In this document: positions 1 to 5,600 of the stretch, one piece after another
Layout of the letters: each line of letters starts with the position of its first letter
Position numbering within the stretch: position 1 is the stretch's first letter
DNA from: an uncultured Thermoleophilia bacterium
GTDB lineage: Bacteria > Actinomycetota > Thermoleophilia > UBA2241
DNA length: 10,564 nt
Direction of reading: 5' to 3'
Assembly: GCA_903921965.1 (NCBI GenBank)
Contig: CAIXSE010000131.1
Location: forward strand, 1-10,564
The notes under the pieces: generated by a model
Databases searched by the model: none
What the model saw: the letters and a program-made list of their open reading frames with translations, nothing else
What the model was told of the DNA's origin: nothing
Translations under genes and position numbers: made by a program

Positions 1-351
1 ACCGTCGAGGGTGACGTGCACGACATCGGCAAGGCCATCGTGTGCGCCTACCTGCGTGCCAACGGCTACGAGGTCTGGGACCTGGGCCGCGACGTGCCGG
101 TCGAGGACTTCGTCGACAAGGCCGAGGAGGTCGACGCCGACATCATCGGCGCCAGCGCCCTCCTCACCGCCACCATGCGCAAGCAGTCGGAGATCGTGGC
201 CGAGCTGAAGGACCGCGGCATCCGCGACAAGTACAAGTTCGTCGTCGGCGGCGCGCCCTGCACGCAGGAGTACGCCGACTCCATCGGCGCCGACGCCTAC
301 GCGGCGGACGCCAGCGACGGCCTCAAGAAGATCGAGGAGCTCGTCAAGTAG
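1..351 (+). CDS. Methylamine-type corrinoid protein, C-terminal part (5' end outside window)
   Basis: The window opens inside this gene, in frame from base 1, and shows its last 116 residues. The cobalamin-binding Rossmann-like domain is visible: GDVHDIG with the cobalt-ligating His codon at 19-21 (DxHxxG signature), an S-A-L-L-T loop near 151-165, and a VVGGAPC nucleotide-tail loop near 241-261. The missing N-terminus would hold the helical-bundle cap. The protein carries the methyl-cobamide between a substrate methyltransferase and the next methyl acceptor. It closely resembles the complete MtbC-like protein at 7057-7704, sharing a 24-base identical stretch over the His motif, so it is a paralogue. 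Whether it is the partner for trimethylamine (MttC), monomethylamine (MtmC) or dimethylamine cannot be told without the upstream methyltransferase. It ends in TAG, the only amber terminator in the window. A GTG inside the motif is not the real start. Confidence 0.93.
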   Translation, partial: TVEGDVHDIGKAIVCAYLRANGYEVWDLGRDVPVEDFVDKAEEVDADIIGASALLTATMRKQSEIVAELKDRGIRDKYKFVVGGAPCTQEYADSIGADAYAADASDGLKKIEELVK

Positions 352-388
352 CACCTCGGCCGGCGGCAGGCCGGCATGAACCTGCCTG

Positions 389-420
389 AAGGGCGGCGGC
401 CACTCGTGGCCGCCGCCCTT
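389..420 (+). terminator. Strong hairpin terminator after the first corrinoid gene
   Basis: Bases 389-402 and 407-420 form a perfect 14-bp inverted repeat (AAGGGCGGCGGCCA with its complement) around a CTCG loop, 37 nt after the corrinoid stop. There is only a TT at the 3' edge and no long U-tract, as is common in high-GC genomes. It separates the upstream methyltransferase operon from the transporter operon. Confidence 0.75.
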
Positions 421-435
421 CGCCATAAAGAAGAC

Positions 436-465
436 TTTGTGCTGAGTGTCACGTTCACATATGGC
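436..465 (+). promoter_or_regulatory. Possible weak promoter for the membrane-protein/permease operon
   Basis: After the terminator the sequence becomes locally AT-richer. TTGTGC at 437-442 is followed after 17 nt by TATGGC at 460-465, giving a correctly spaced but poor -35/-10 match. A 5-bp hairpin (471-475 with 481-485) lies just downstream. Some promoter is expected here because the previous transcript ends at 420 and the next operon begins at about 510. The exact hexamers are a guess. Confidence 0.3.
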
Positions 466-509
466 ACCTGGGCGGCCCACCCGCCGCCTTTACTTGGGGA
501 GGTAGCCGG

Positions 510-554
510 ATGACGAGCAGACCGCACATGCACGGCGTCGGAGCGGTGCCATGA
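510..554 (+). CDS. Possible 14-aa leader peptide upstream of the operon
   Basis: The best Shine-Dalgarno sequence in this intergenic region, GGGGAGG (496-502), does not serve the 551 gene. It sits 7 nt before an ATG at 510. That frame reads MTSRPHMHGVGAVP and stops at TGA 552-554, overlapping the ATG of the next gene in an ATGA arrangement. The 551 gene has only a poor site (GGAG at 539-542), so translation re-initiation from this short frame is plausible. Any ATG followed by A creates such an overlap, so chance is possible; the strong, well-spaced ribosome site is what favours a real leader. Confidence 0.4.
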   Translation: MTSRPHMHGVGAVP

Positions 555-910
555 GCACCCAGGACGTCGACTCAATCGTCGAACAGGCGCTCGAGGCGGA
601 AGAGCACGGCGGGAAGCACGACCCCCGCATCGACAAGCTCTACCGCCAGGACGTCATCACCATCTACATCTTCGTCGTCGCCCTCTGGGTCGTCCTGTGG
701 ACGGTCTTCTTCCTGGTCGCAAATCCCGAGATCACAGACGAGAAGCTCAGGTGGCTGCTCATCGGGCTCGGGGTGTTCGCCTCCATCTTCAACAGCGTCG
801 GCATGATCTCGAACACCCGCCGGCTCAAGCACGAGGCCGTGCGCTTCTACTCGCAGGACCTCTTCTGGCAGGACGAGAAGAAGCGCCGCAAGGCCGCCGG
901 CCTGCTGTGA
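551..910 (+). CDS. Small membrane protein with two helices, family not recognised
   Basis: This is a 119-residue protein with an acidic, soluble N-terminus (about 1-33), two hydrophobic segments at about 35-57 (VITIYIFVVALWVVLW core) and 67-87, and a basic, Lys/Arg-rich C-terminal tail (105-115). The charge pattern suggests both ends are cytoplasmic. No family is recognised. No in-frame start exists upstream before the terminator, so ATG 551 is the start, probably translated by coupling to the short leader frame. It is the first full-length gene of a run of four small membrane proteins leading into the permease at 1655 with gaps of 24, 3 and 7 nt and then an overlap. By position it may be an accessory or regulatory subunit of that permease, which is inference only. 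Confidence 0.8.
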   Translation: MSTQDVDSIVEQALEAEEHGGKHDPRIDKLYRQDVITIYIFVVALWVVLWTVFFLVANPEITDEKLRWLLIGLGVFASIFNSVGMISNTRRLKHEAVRFYSQDLFWQDEKKRRKAAGLL

Positions 911-934
911 CCTGGTTCAGGAAGGAGTCTGAGA

Positions 935-1117
935 ATGAGTGACGTGGACAACCAGCCGCAGCAGGCTGAAGAGGAGGAGTGGGTGCCGTACAAGGGGTAC
1001 GTGCCGCCCAAGCAGAGCAAGGCGTGGCAGATCATCGACGTGCTCTTCGTGCTGATCCTGTGCTACGTGTGCCTCCTCATTCCGATCCTGCTCACCGGCA
1101 AGATGATCGTGGGGTGA
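935..1117 (+). CDS. 60-aa single-pass membrane protein
   Basis: This is a very short protein with an acidic N-terminal segment (residues 1-16, rich in Q and E), a short WVPYKGYVPPK stretch, then one hydrophobic helix at about 33-53 followed by GKMIVG at the end. GGAG at 924-927 lies 7 nt before the ATG, a good ribosome-binding site that supports a real gene despite the size. It sits 24 nt after the 119-aa membrane protein and 3 nt before the next gene, so it is co-transcribed. Single-pass proteins of this size often stabilise or regulate a larger membrane partner; the permease at 1655 is the obvious candidate, but this is inference from context. No family is recognised. Confidence 0.75.
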   Translation: MSDVDNQPQQAEEEEWVPYKGYVPPKQSKAWQIIDVLFVLILCYVCLLIPILLTGKMIVG

Positions 1118-1120
1118 CCG

Positions 1121-1459
1121 ATGAGCCGACTCTCATTCACGTGCGGGGCGCGCAGGCGCAGGTCGCGGCGCGTCGTGGCGCTCCTCACCCTCCTGCTGTT
1201 CGCGGTCGCGCTCCTTCTGGGCGTCGCCGGTGCGGCAATGGCCGCAGATGACACTGCGGTGTTCACCGAGGGCAACCCGAACGTCCAGACGGCGGAGGGC
1301 CTCGAGGCCCCGTCGCTCGACTACACCTTCGTGTGGTGGTCGTTCATCCTGACCTTCGGCCTGCTGGTCGTGTACTACGTCGTGATCCTCCGGATCTCGA
1401 ACACGGAGTTCAAGAAGATCATCGATGCCCACTTCGGGCCCAAGCGCGAAGGGAGGTGA
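1121..1459 (+). CDS. 112-aa protein with signal sequence and one membrane anchor
   Basis: The N-terminus is strongly basic (RRRRSRR at 11-17), followed by a long hydrophobic stretch (about 18-38) and an Ala-rich site (GAAMAADD, 37-44) that looks like a signal peptidase I cleavage region. A short extracytoplasmic segment (about 42-68) follows, then a transmembrane helix at about 70-90 and a charged cytoplasmic tail (FKKIIDAHFGPKREGR). The predicted mature topology is outside-to-inside single pass. The gene begins 3 nt after the previous stop, with a GGGGTGA ribosome site overlapping that stop. The family is not recognised. The mix of signal peptide and anchor suggests it contributes a small external domain to a membrane complex with its neighbours. 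Confidence 0.78.
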   Translation: MSRLSFTCGARRRRSRRVVALLTLLLFAVALLLGVAGAAMAADDTAVFTEGNPNVQTAEGLEAPSLDYTFVWWSFILTFGLLVVYYVVILRISNTEFKKIIDAHFGPKREGR

Positions 1460-1466
1460 CGGGCAG

Positions 1467-1655
1467 ATGCAGGCACTCAACTACGTCGTCTGGGTGATCG
1501 CCATCGCCCTGCTCGCCTGGCTCGTCTACGATGCCTTCCGCATCGAGACGACTTACGACGCCGAGCTGCTCGTCAGCTCCGTCGAGGGTGAGATCGAGAA
1601 GGAGATCCTCGACCACGCGCATCCGACGACGCCGCCTCAGGGGGGTGCTCACTGA
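1467..1655 (+). CDS. 62-aa single-pass membrane protein
   Basis: The start is ATG 1467, preceded by GGGAGGTGA at 1451-1459 at ideal distance. An earlier in-frame ATG at 1425 would lie inside the previous gene and has no ribosome site. The protein begins almost directly with a helix (about 5-24, YVVWVIAIALLAWLVYDAF), then an acidic, probably cytoplasmic amphipathic tail (EGEIEKEILDHAHP) and a Pro/Gly end. Its TGA overlaps the ATG of the APC permease by one base (TGATG), the tightest link in the operon, which suggests coupled synthesis in matched amounts. It is the best candidate for a direct small subunit of that permease. No family is recognised. Confidence 0.75.
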   Translation: MQALNYVVWVIAIALLAWLVYDAFRIETTYDAELLVSSVEGEIEKEILDHAHPTTPPQGGAH

Positions 1656-3076
1656 TGGCCGCTCAGGAAGTCGCCGTGGCCGGCGCCGCCGCCACGCAAC
1701 CGAAGCGTCTCAGCCTGCTCCGCGTCCTCGGCCCCATGCACGTGTGGGCCCTCGGCGTCGGCATCGTGCTCGTCGGCGAGTTCATGGGCTGGAACTTCAC
1801 CGTGGCCAAGGGAGGCGTGTTCGGCGGCCTCGTGGCCTGCTGGTTCTCCGGCATCCTGTACTCCTGCGTCGCCATGATCGACTCCGAGGTGAGCTCGACG
1901 GTGGCGTCGGCAGGCGGGCAGTACGCTCAGGCCAAGCACATCCTCGGCCCGCTCGCCGCCTTCAACATCGCCCTTTTCATCATCTTCGAGTACTGCATGC
2001 TGTCGGCCGGTGACGCCCTCGTCATCGGGGCGCTCATCAACAGCCTCGACCCCGTCCTGAGCCCCACACCGTTCGTGGTGCTCACCATCGCCTTCCTGGC
2101 GTGGCTGAACTACCGAGGGGTGCACACCACGCTGACGTTCAACTTCATCATCACGGCCATCGCGTTCGTCACGATCCTGGTGCTGATCGTCGGCGCCGAG
2201 TTCTGGAACCCGGGCAACATCACGCAGACCCAGGCCCTGTTCGCGCACCCGCCGGGGGACAACCTGGATCCGAAGATGCCCTACGGCTGGCTCGGCATCC
2301 TCGCCGCGCTCCAGTTCGGCATCTGGTACTACCTCGGCATCGAGGGCACGTGCCAGACGGCCGAGGAGTGCCGCTCCGCGCCGCGCGCTCTACCGGTGGG
2401 CACCATGTCCGGTCTGATCACCCTCCTGCTCGCCGCCACGCTCACCTGGTACATCTGCACCGCCCTGGTGAACTGGATCACCCTCGGCAGTTCCGTCTTC
2501 CCGCTCTACGATGCCGCCGTCAACACCGGCAAAGAGTGGTTGATGGTGATCCTCTGGATCGGGTCGCTCCTGAGTTGCCTGGCGTCGTCGAACGGCTGTA
2601 TCAACGACGCCTCGAGAGCCTGGTTCGCCATGGGACGCGACCAGTTCATCCCCCGCTGGTTCGGCGGCGTCCACCCGAAGTACAAGACGCCGTACCGCGC
2701 CGTGCTGTTCCTGGTCCCGATCATGATCGCCTTCGGCTACACCGGACTGCTCGACCAGGTCATCACCTTCTCGATCATCTCCGGCTGCCTGATCTACTTC
2801 ATCATGCCGCTCAACATGATCCGCTTCCGCCGGCTGTATCCGATGGACGCCATCAAGCGCGGCTACGTGTCACCGTTCCACCCGCTGCCCTCCTACGTGC
2901 TGTTCGCCTTCGTGCTGCTGACGTTCATCGCCATGTACTTCGGCTACTGGCGCAACCTGGTGGCGGCCCTCGTGTTCTATGGCCTCTGCTCTATCTGGTT
3001 CGTGCTGCACAGGTACAAGTTCGTGGACCGCACCAAGCTCTACACCATGCCGTGGCCGCGGCCCAAGGGCTACTGA
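1655..3076 (+). CDS. APC-superfamily amino acid/amine permease
   Basis: This is a 473-residue polytopic protein with about 12 hydrophobic segments. Its first helix (about 28-50) carries GEFMGWNF followed by AKGG, as in ethanolamine-type members of the amino acid-polyamine-organocation superfamily. The sixth-helix region has the family signature, an unwound YYLGIEGT (Glu at residue 230) running into AEECRSAPRALPVG, the usual EE-x-P-x-x-x-P cytoplasmic loop. After it come SSNGCINDASRAWFAMGRD and P-x-W-F, the conserved substrate-facing and loop elements. A small amine is therefore a likely substrate, and the methylamine context suggests a methylated amine, but the specificity is inferred. It overlaps the preceding 62-aa gene by one base, so it is translationally coupled, and is followed 16 nt later by a Usp gene. 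Confidence 0.9.
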   Translation: MAAQEVAVAGAAATQPKRLSLLRVLGPMHVWALGVGIVLVGEFMGWNFTVAKGGVFGGLVACWFSGILYSCVAMIDSEVSSTVASAGGQYAQAKHILGPLAAFNIALFIIFEYCMLSAGDALVIGALINSLDPVLSPTPFVVLTIAFLAWLNYRGVHTTLTFNFIITAIAFVTILVLIVGAEFWNPGNITQTQALFAHPPGDNLDPKMPYGWLGILAALQFGIWYYLGIEGTCQTAEECRSAPRALPVGTMSGLITLLLAATLTWYICTALVNWITLGSSVFPLYDAAVNTGKEWLMVILWIGSLLSCLASSNGCINDASRAWFAMGRDQFIPRWFGGVHPKYKTPYRAVLFLVPIMIAFGYTGLLDQVITFSIISGCLIYFIMPLNMIRFRRLYPMDAIKRGYVSPFHPLPSYVLFAFVLLTFIAMYFGYWRNLVAALVFYGLCSIWFVLHRYKFVDRTKLYTMPWPRPKGY

Positions 3077-3092
3077 GCGAGAGGAGGACGCC

Positions 3093-3536
3093 GTGTTCGA
3101 GACTCTGCTGGTAGCCACCGACGGCTCGAAGGCAGCTGAGAAGGCTGTGGTCTGGGCTGTCGACTTCGCCAAGCGGCACGACTCGAAGCTCGTCGTGCTC
3201 AACGTCACACCCGACAAGCGCGTGCGGCTCGAAGCGCAGGAGCCCAACGCACCGCCAGCAGGCGACGTGTCGCCCGAGGATGCCGGGGACCTCGTCTCTG
3301 ACGAGGCCCTGGCGCGGGCGGAGAAGCTGGCGAAAGAAGCGGGCGTCGCCTACGTTCTCGAGGAGGTCTACGGCCGCAACATCGCAGCCACCATCGCCAA
3401 GGAGGCGCTCAACGTGGGCGCCGACCACATCATCATCGGCTCCACGGGGGTCACGGCGCTCGCCACCTGCGTGCTCGGCTCGGTCGCGCAGAACGTGGTG
3501 CACTACGCGCACTGTCCCGTCACGGTGGTCCGGTGA
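3093..3536 (+). CDS. Universal stress protein, ATP-binding type (UspA family)
   Basis: This is a 147-residue single Usp domain. It starts at GTG 3093 after GAGGAGG (3081-3087), giving MFETLLVATDGS, the normal Usp N-terminus with the ATP-contacting Asp10. The ATP signature G-x2-G-x9-G-S is complete: Gly116, Gly119, Gly129 and Ser130 (IIGSTG through LGS). The C-terminal strand CPVTVVR is typical. A segment rich in Pro, Asp and Ala (about 50-68) forms a longer than average middle loop. The gene lies 16 nt behind the permease, hence the same transcript. ATP-binding Usp proteins encoded beside transporters are known to control uptake (TeaD with TeaABC in Halomonas). A similar role is inferred here and is echoed by the second transporter-Usp pair in this window. 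Confidence 0.93.
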   Translation: MFETLLVATDGSKAAEKAVVWAVDFAKRHDSKLVVLNVTPDKRVRLEAQEPNAPPAGDVSPEDAGDLVSDEALARAEKLAKEAGVAYVLEEVYGRNIAATIAKEALNVGADHIIIGSTGVTALATCVLGSVAQNVVHYAHCPVTVVR

Positions 3537-3581
3537 TGGCCGGCCGAGGCCGCAGCCACGGCGCGGGGAGGTGAGGACCAC

Positions 3582-4250
3582 ATGGACGTCGCTCTCATCA
3601 TCAAGATCGCCCTCGTCGTGGCTGCCGGCCTCGGCCTGGCGTACCTCTACGTCAAGTACTACAGGCGCGACCGGGGCAGGACCCAGCACATGCTCGACGG
3701 CTTCCTGCCCCTCCTCGGGGATCCACAGGTCGGACGCAGCCCGTGGGGCTACGAGCGTCTCGACGGGACACTGGACGGCGACAGGGTGAGGATAGACCTG
3801 CTTCCCGACTCGTTGATCACCCGCACCCTGCCGACGCTGTGGCTTGAGCTGCGCATGTCGCGGCCCTACGACGCGTTTCTCTGCGTGATCACCCTGTGCA
3901 ACGGCATGGAGTACTTCGCCGACGAGGTCGACGAGGGCACGCTGCTGAACACGCCGCAGGGCTGGCCCGAGGAAGCCAGGGTGCGCGGCAAGAGCCCGGC
4001 GAGCCTGGCGCTTCTGAGGCGCATCGCCGACCTCGACCTCAGTGCCTACCCCAGCCTCAAGCTGCTGGTCTTCAGCGAGAAGGGCCTCAAGGTGGTCATG
4101 CGCGCCGCACGCGGCGACGTGAGTCAGTACAGGGTCCTGCGGTCGGCCACCTTCGCTGAGGACTCAGTCAAACCCGAGCTCGTCGACGAGACGGTCCGGC
4201 TCGTGCGCCACCTCGAGCGCACACTCGACCGCGGAGAGGAGATAGCGTGA
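3582..4250 (+). CDS. Membrane-anchored protein of unknown function (222 aa)
   Basis: The N-terminus has one hydrophobic helix (about 4-23, IIKIALVVAAGLGLAYLY), then a basic stop-transfer YYRRDRGR, leaving a soluble domain of about 195 residues that should face the cytoplasm. The domain is mixed alpha/beta by eye, with strands around GTLDGDRVRIDLL and LKLLVFSEKGLKVVM and an amphipathic helix at the C-terminus. It has no Cys pairs, heme or nucleotide motifs. A very strong ribosome site (GGGGAGGTGAGG, 3565-3576) fits the ATG at 3582. The family is not recognised. The gene shares a 4-base GTGA overlap with the next one, so the two proteins are probably made together and may interact. Confidence 0.82.
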   Translation: MDVALIIKIALVVAAGLGLAYLYVKYYRRDRGRTQHMLDGFLPLLGDPQVGRSPWGYERLDGTLDGDRVRIDLLPDSLITRTLPTLWLELRMSRPYDAFLCVITLCNGMEYFADEVDEGTLLNTPQGWPEEARVRGKSPASLALLRRIADLDLSAYPSLKLLVFSEKGLKVVMRAARGDVSQYRVLRSATFAEDSVKPELVDETVRLVRHLERTLDRGEEIA

Positions 4251-4711
4251 GCAAGATGCGCCGGCCCCGGCAGCCCCAGAAGCCGGCCCCGAGAGGGGAA
4301 CTCAAGAAGCCGCGTCCGGTGTGGTTCGTCACGCTCATGGCGTTCGTCCTTCCCGGCAGCGGCCAGTGGCTCAACGGCGCGCCCGTCAGAGGCATGATCA
4401 TGCAGTTCAGCATGCTGCTGGGCGCCTACCTCACCTACCAGCTCACCACGCCGGAGATCTCGCTGGTCGGCCGCCTCGCCGGGGGTCTGCTGGTGTACGT
4501 CTTCTCGATCGTCGATGCGAACGGCATCGCGAAGAGGCGTGTCGCGGCGTGGGCCCGCATCGAGGCCGGGCTGACCAAAGACGCGAAGCCGGCCCCGCGA
4601 GCAACGGCGGCCGGCGGAAGCGGCGGCAAGGCGCCCCGAGGCGCGACGCAGGGGAAGCGGGCGGCTGGCGCCTCCCGGCGTCCTGCGACCTCGGGAGGCC
4701 GCGACACCTGA
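4247..4711 (+). CDS. TM2-like small membrane protein with basic disordered tail
   Basis: This is a 154-residue protein with a GTG start inside the stop of the preceding gene (GTGA overlap). The N-terminus is Pro/Arg/Lys-rich (1-24). A hydrophobic start then leads to PGSGQWLNG (36-44), reminiscent of the PG-x-GQ-x-Y-x-G turn of TM2-domain and related small membrane proteins. Further hydrophobic segments lie at about 48-66 and 73-92. The C-terminal 45 residues are low complexity (Ala, Gly, Arg, Lys, Thr) and basic, so probably disordered. The assignment to a TM2-like fold is tentative, and no biochemical role can be given. It is the last gene before a strong terminator and is co-translated with the 222-aa protein. 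Confidence 0.78.
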   Translation: MSKMRRPRQPQKPAPRGELKKPRPVWFVTLMAFVLPGSGQWLNGAPVRGMIMQFSMLLGAYLTYQLTTPEISLVGRLAGGLLVYVFSIVDANGIAKRRVAAWARIEAGLTKDAKPAPRATAAGGSGGKAPRGATQGKRAAGASRRPATSGGRDT

Positions 4712-4739
4712 CCGGTGCCGACAGCCCTGCCGGTGGACG

Positions 4740-4764
4740 GCGGCCCGGGCTTCGCCCGGGCCGC
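4740..4764 (+). terminator. Terminator of the permease operon
   Basis: An 11-bp perfect inverted repeat, GCGGCCCGGGC (4740-4750) with its complement (4754-4764), encloses a TTC loop and is followed by TTCC. It begins 28 nt after the last stop of the operon and precedes the glutaredoxin gene. Confidence 0.75.
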
Positions 4765-4871
4765 TTCCGCGTACGCGCACGATCGCAGGTGTGGGGAGGC
4801 AGCTGCGGCGGAAGAACAGACCTGCCGGCCGGGCCTTCCGGCGGCGGCCATGTCAACGGACAGGGGTGCGG

Positions 4872-5081
4872 ATGAGCATCACCCTCTACACCAGGCCGCA
4901 GTGCCCGTACTGCGACGCGGCCCGCCGGTACCTCGACGAGCGCGGCGACCCCTACGTCGAACGGGACATCTCCACGGATCCCGTCGCCGAACAGGAGGTC
5001 GTCGCCATCACGGGCGGAGCCTTGAGCGTGCCGATAACGGTCGAGGACGGCGACATCCGGGTAGGCTTCCCGTACCAGTGA
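4872..5081 (+). CDS. Glutaredoxin-like thiol-disulfide protein (CPYC)
   Basis: This is a small 69-residue protein beginning exactly like glutaredoxins (MSITLYTRPQCPYC). The active site is CPYC with Cys11 and Cys14, the cis-proline loop is SVP at 52-54 (usual TVP), and a GFPYQ end replaces the usual longer C-terminal helix, so this is a short, bacterial NrdH/Grx-type domain. Only ATG 4872 gives a normal N-terminus. The upstream in-frame extension from 4791 is basic and unrelated. The ribosome site is weak (AGGGG at 4862-4866). It reduces disulfides or glutathione-like mixed thiols in the cytoplasm. Its link to methylamine metabolism, if any, might be redox upkeep of oxygen-sensitive corrinoid or activase proteins, which is speculation. 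Confidence 0.88.
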   Translation: MSITLYTRPQCPYCDAARRYLDERGDPYVERDISTDPVAEQEVVAITGGALSVPITVEDGDIRVGFPYQ

Positions 5082-5281
5082 GGCGGGGCGCGAGGGCGTA
5101 CGCGCTGGATCTTCCAGCACGACCCCGAGCGCGGGCGCGCGTGACGCGCCACACCGACGCCGGCGACCGCCAGCTGCCAAAGGAGCCTGCCGTAACGGCT
5201 AAACGCGCACCTCCAGCCGCGCCATTCTGGCATCGCCGTGACTGCGAGAGGAGCGCCAGGAGCGTGCGGAACGTCCGAAGC
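5082..5281. other. Non-coding gap with two small hairpins after the glutaredoxin gene
   Basis: There is no credible gene here. Two compact inverted repeats follow the glutaredoxin stop: 5104-5109 with 5113-5118 (GCTGGA and its complement, 3-nt loop) and 5134-5139 with 5145-5150 (GGCGCG and its complement, 5-nt loop). Together they may end the glutaredoxin transcript, but neither has a U-tract. The rest up to the promoter at 5282 is unremarkable. Confidence 0.5.
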
Positions 5282-5310
5282 TTGACTGAGCCTGCGCGGC
5301 TACGTACATT
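5282..5310 (+). promoter_or_regulatory. Sigma-70-type promoter of the mtbB-mtbC operon
   Basis: TTGACT (5282-5287) and TACATT (5305-5310) are separated by exactly 17 nt. This is the best -35/-10 pair found by eye in the window. Transcription would begin near 5317, leaving a leader of about 280 nt before mtbB. A TGTG-TCG-CACA dyad (5310-5320) overlaps the -10 edge and start point and could be an operator. Confidence 0.65.
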
Positions 5311-5316
5311 GTGTCG

Positions 5317-5596
5317 CACAGGTGAGGCCCTGTGTGCCAAAACGGCCCAGTTCGATACCTGAAGATGTACTGTTTGGCCTCACGAGGTACGCAGTCCATC
5401 GATTCCAGACGCTGCACGCGGAGCCGCCGCGGACAGCAGGAGGAGGCCCGTCCGTGGTGACGGACCGCGCGATGTGTTCCACCGACTTTGCCGCCTCGGG
5501 GGCCTCCGTGCCCTCGCTTCGTCATGGCGCCCCACGACCGCCCCCGATGGGCGGCCCGTCTCCGCGCTCTCTCACCCACAACGGAGGTGTGACGCA
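5317..5596 (+). promoter_or_regulatory. Long structured 5' leader of mtbB
   Basis: About 280 nt separate the inferred transcription start from mtbB. Several helices compete for the same bases. CACAGG (5317-5322) pairs with CCTGTG (5329-5334). GTGAGGCC (5322-5329) pairs perfectly with GGCCTCAC (5376-5383). GCCAAA (5336-5341) pairs with TTTGGC (5373-5378), which excludes the previous helix. A terminator-like CCGCCC/GGGCGG hairpin (5538-5554) sits about 40 nt before the mtbB start. This looks like a switchable leader. No cobalamin-riboswitch B12 box was seen, so the ligand or mechanism is unknown. Confidence 0.4.
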
Positions 5597-5600
5597 GTGA
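5454..5600 (+). CDS. Possible 48-codon leader ORF coupled to mtbB
   Basis: A strong GGAGGAGG (5439-5446) sits 7 nt before a GTG at 5454. That frame runs 48 codons and stops at TGA 5598-5600, overlapping the GTG start of mtbB by four bases. The product is rich in Pro, Ser, Ala and Gly and has no recognisable domain. A small hairpin, GTCCGT with ACGGAC (5450-5465), covers its start codon. In GC-rich DNA a frame of this length can be open by chance, and mtbB has its own good ribosome site (GGAGGT, 5583-5588), so this is only a candidate. Confidence 0.3.
   Translation: MVTDRAMCSTDFAASGASVPSLRHGAPRPPPMGGPSPRSLTHNGGVTQ

Noticed and set aside
4443..5180. Minus-strand open frame of 245 codons across the terminator and glutaredoxin
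   Set aside because: Arg/Pro/Ala-rich shadow frame crossing a terminator hairpin and a convincing plus-strand glutaredoxin; no ribosome site or domain.
5344..5415. tRNA-like segment (T-loop-like TTCGATA at 5351) that might be tRNA-Pyl
   Set aside because: The flanking five bases do not pair, there is no acceptor stem or CTA anticodon arm, and no cloverleaf can be drawn.
5282..5596. Cobalamin riboswitch in the mtbB leader
   Set aside because: It would be expected for a corrinoid-dependent operon, but no B12-box-like conserved core was found by eye. Structured RNA of unknown type is the most that can be said.
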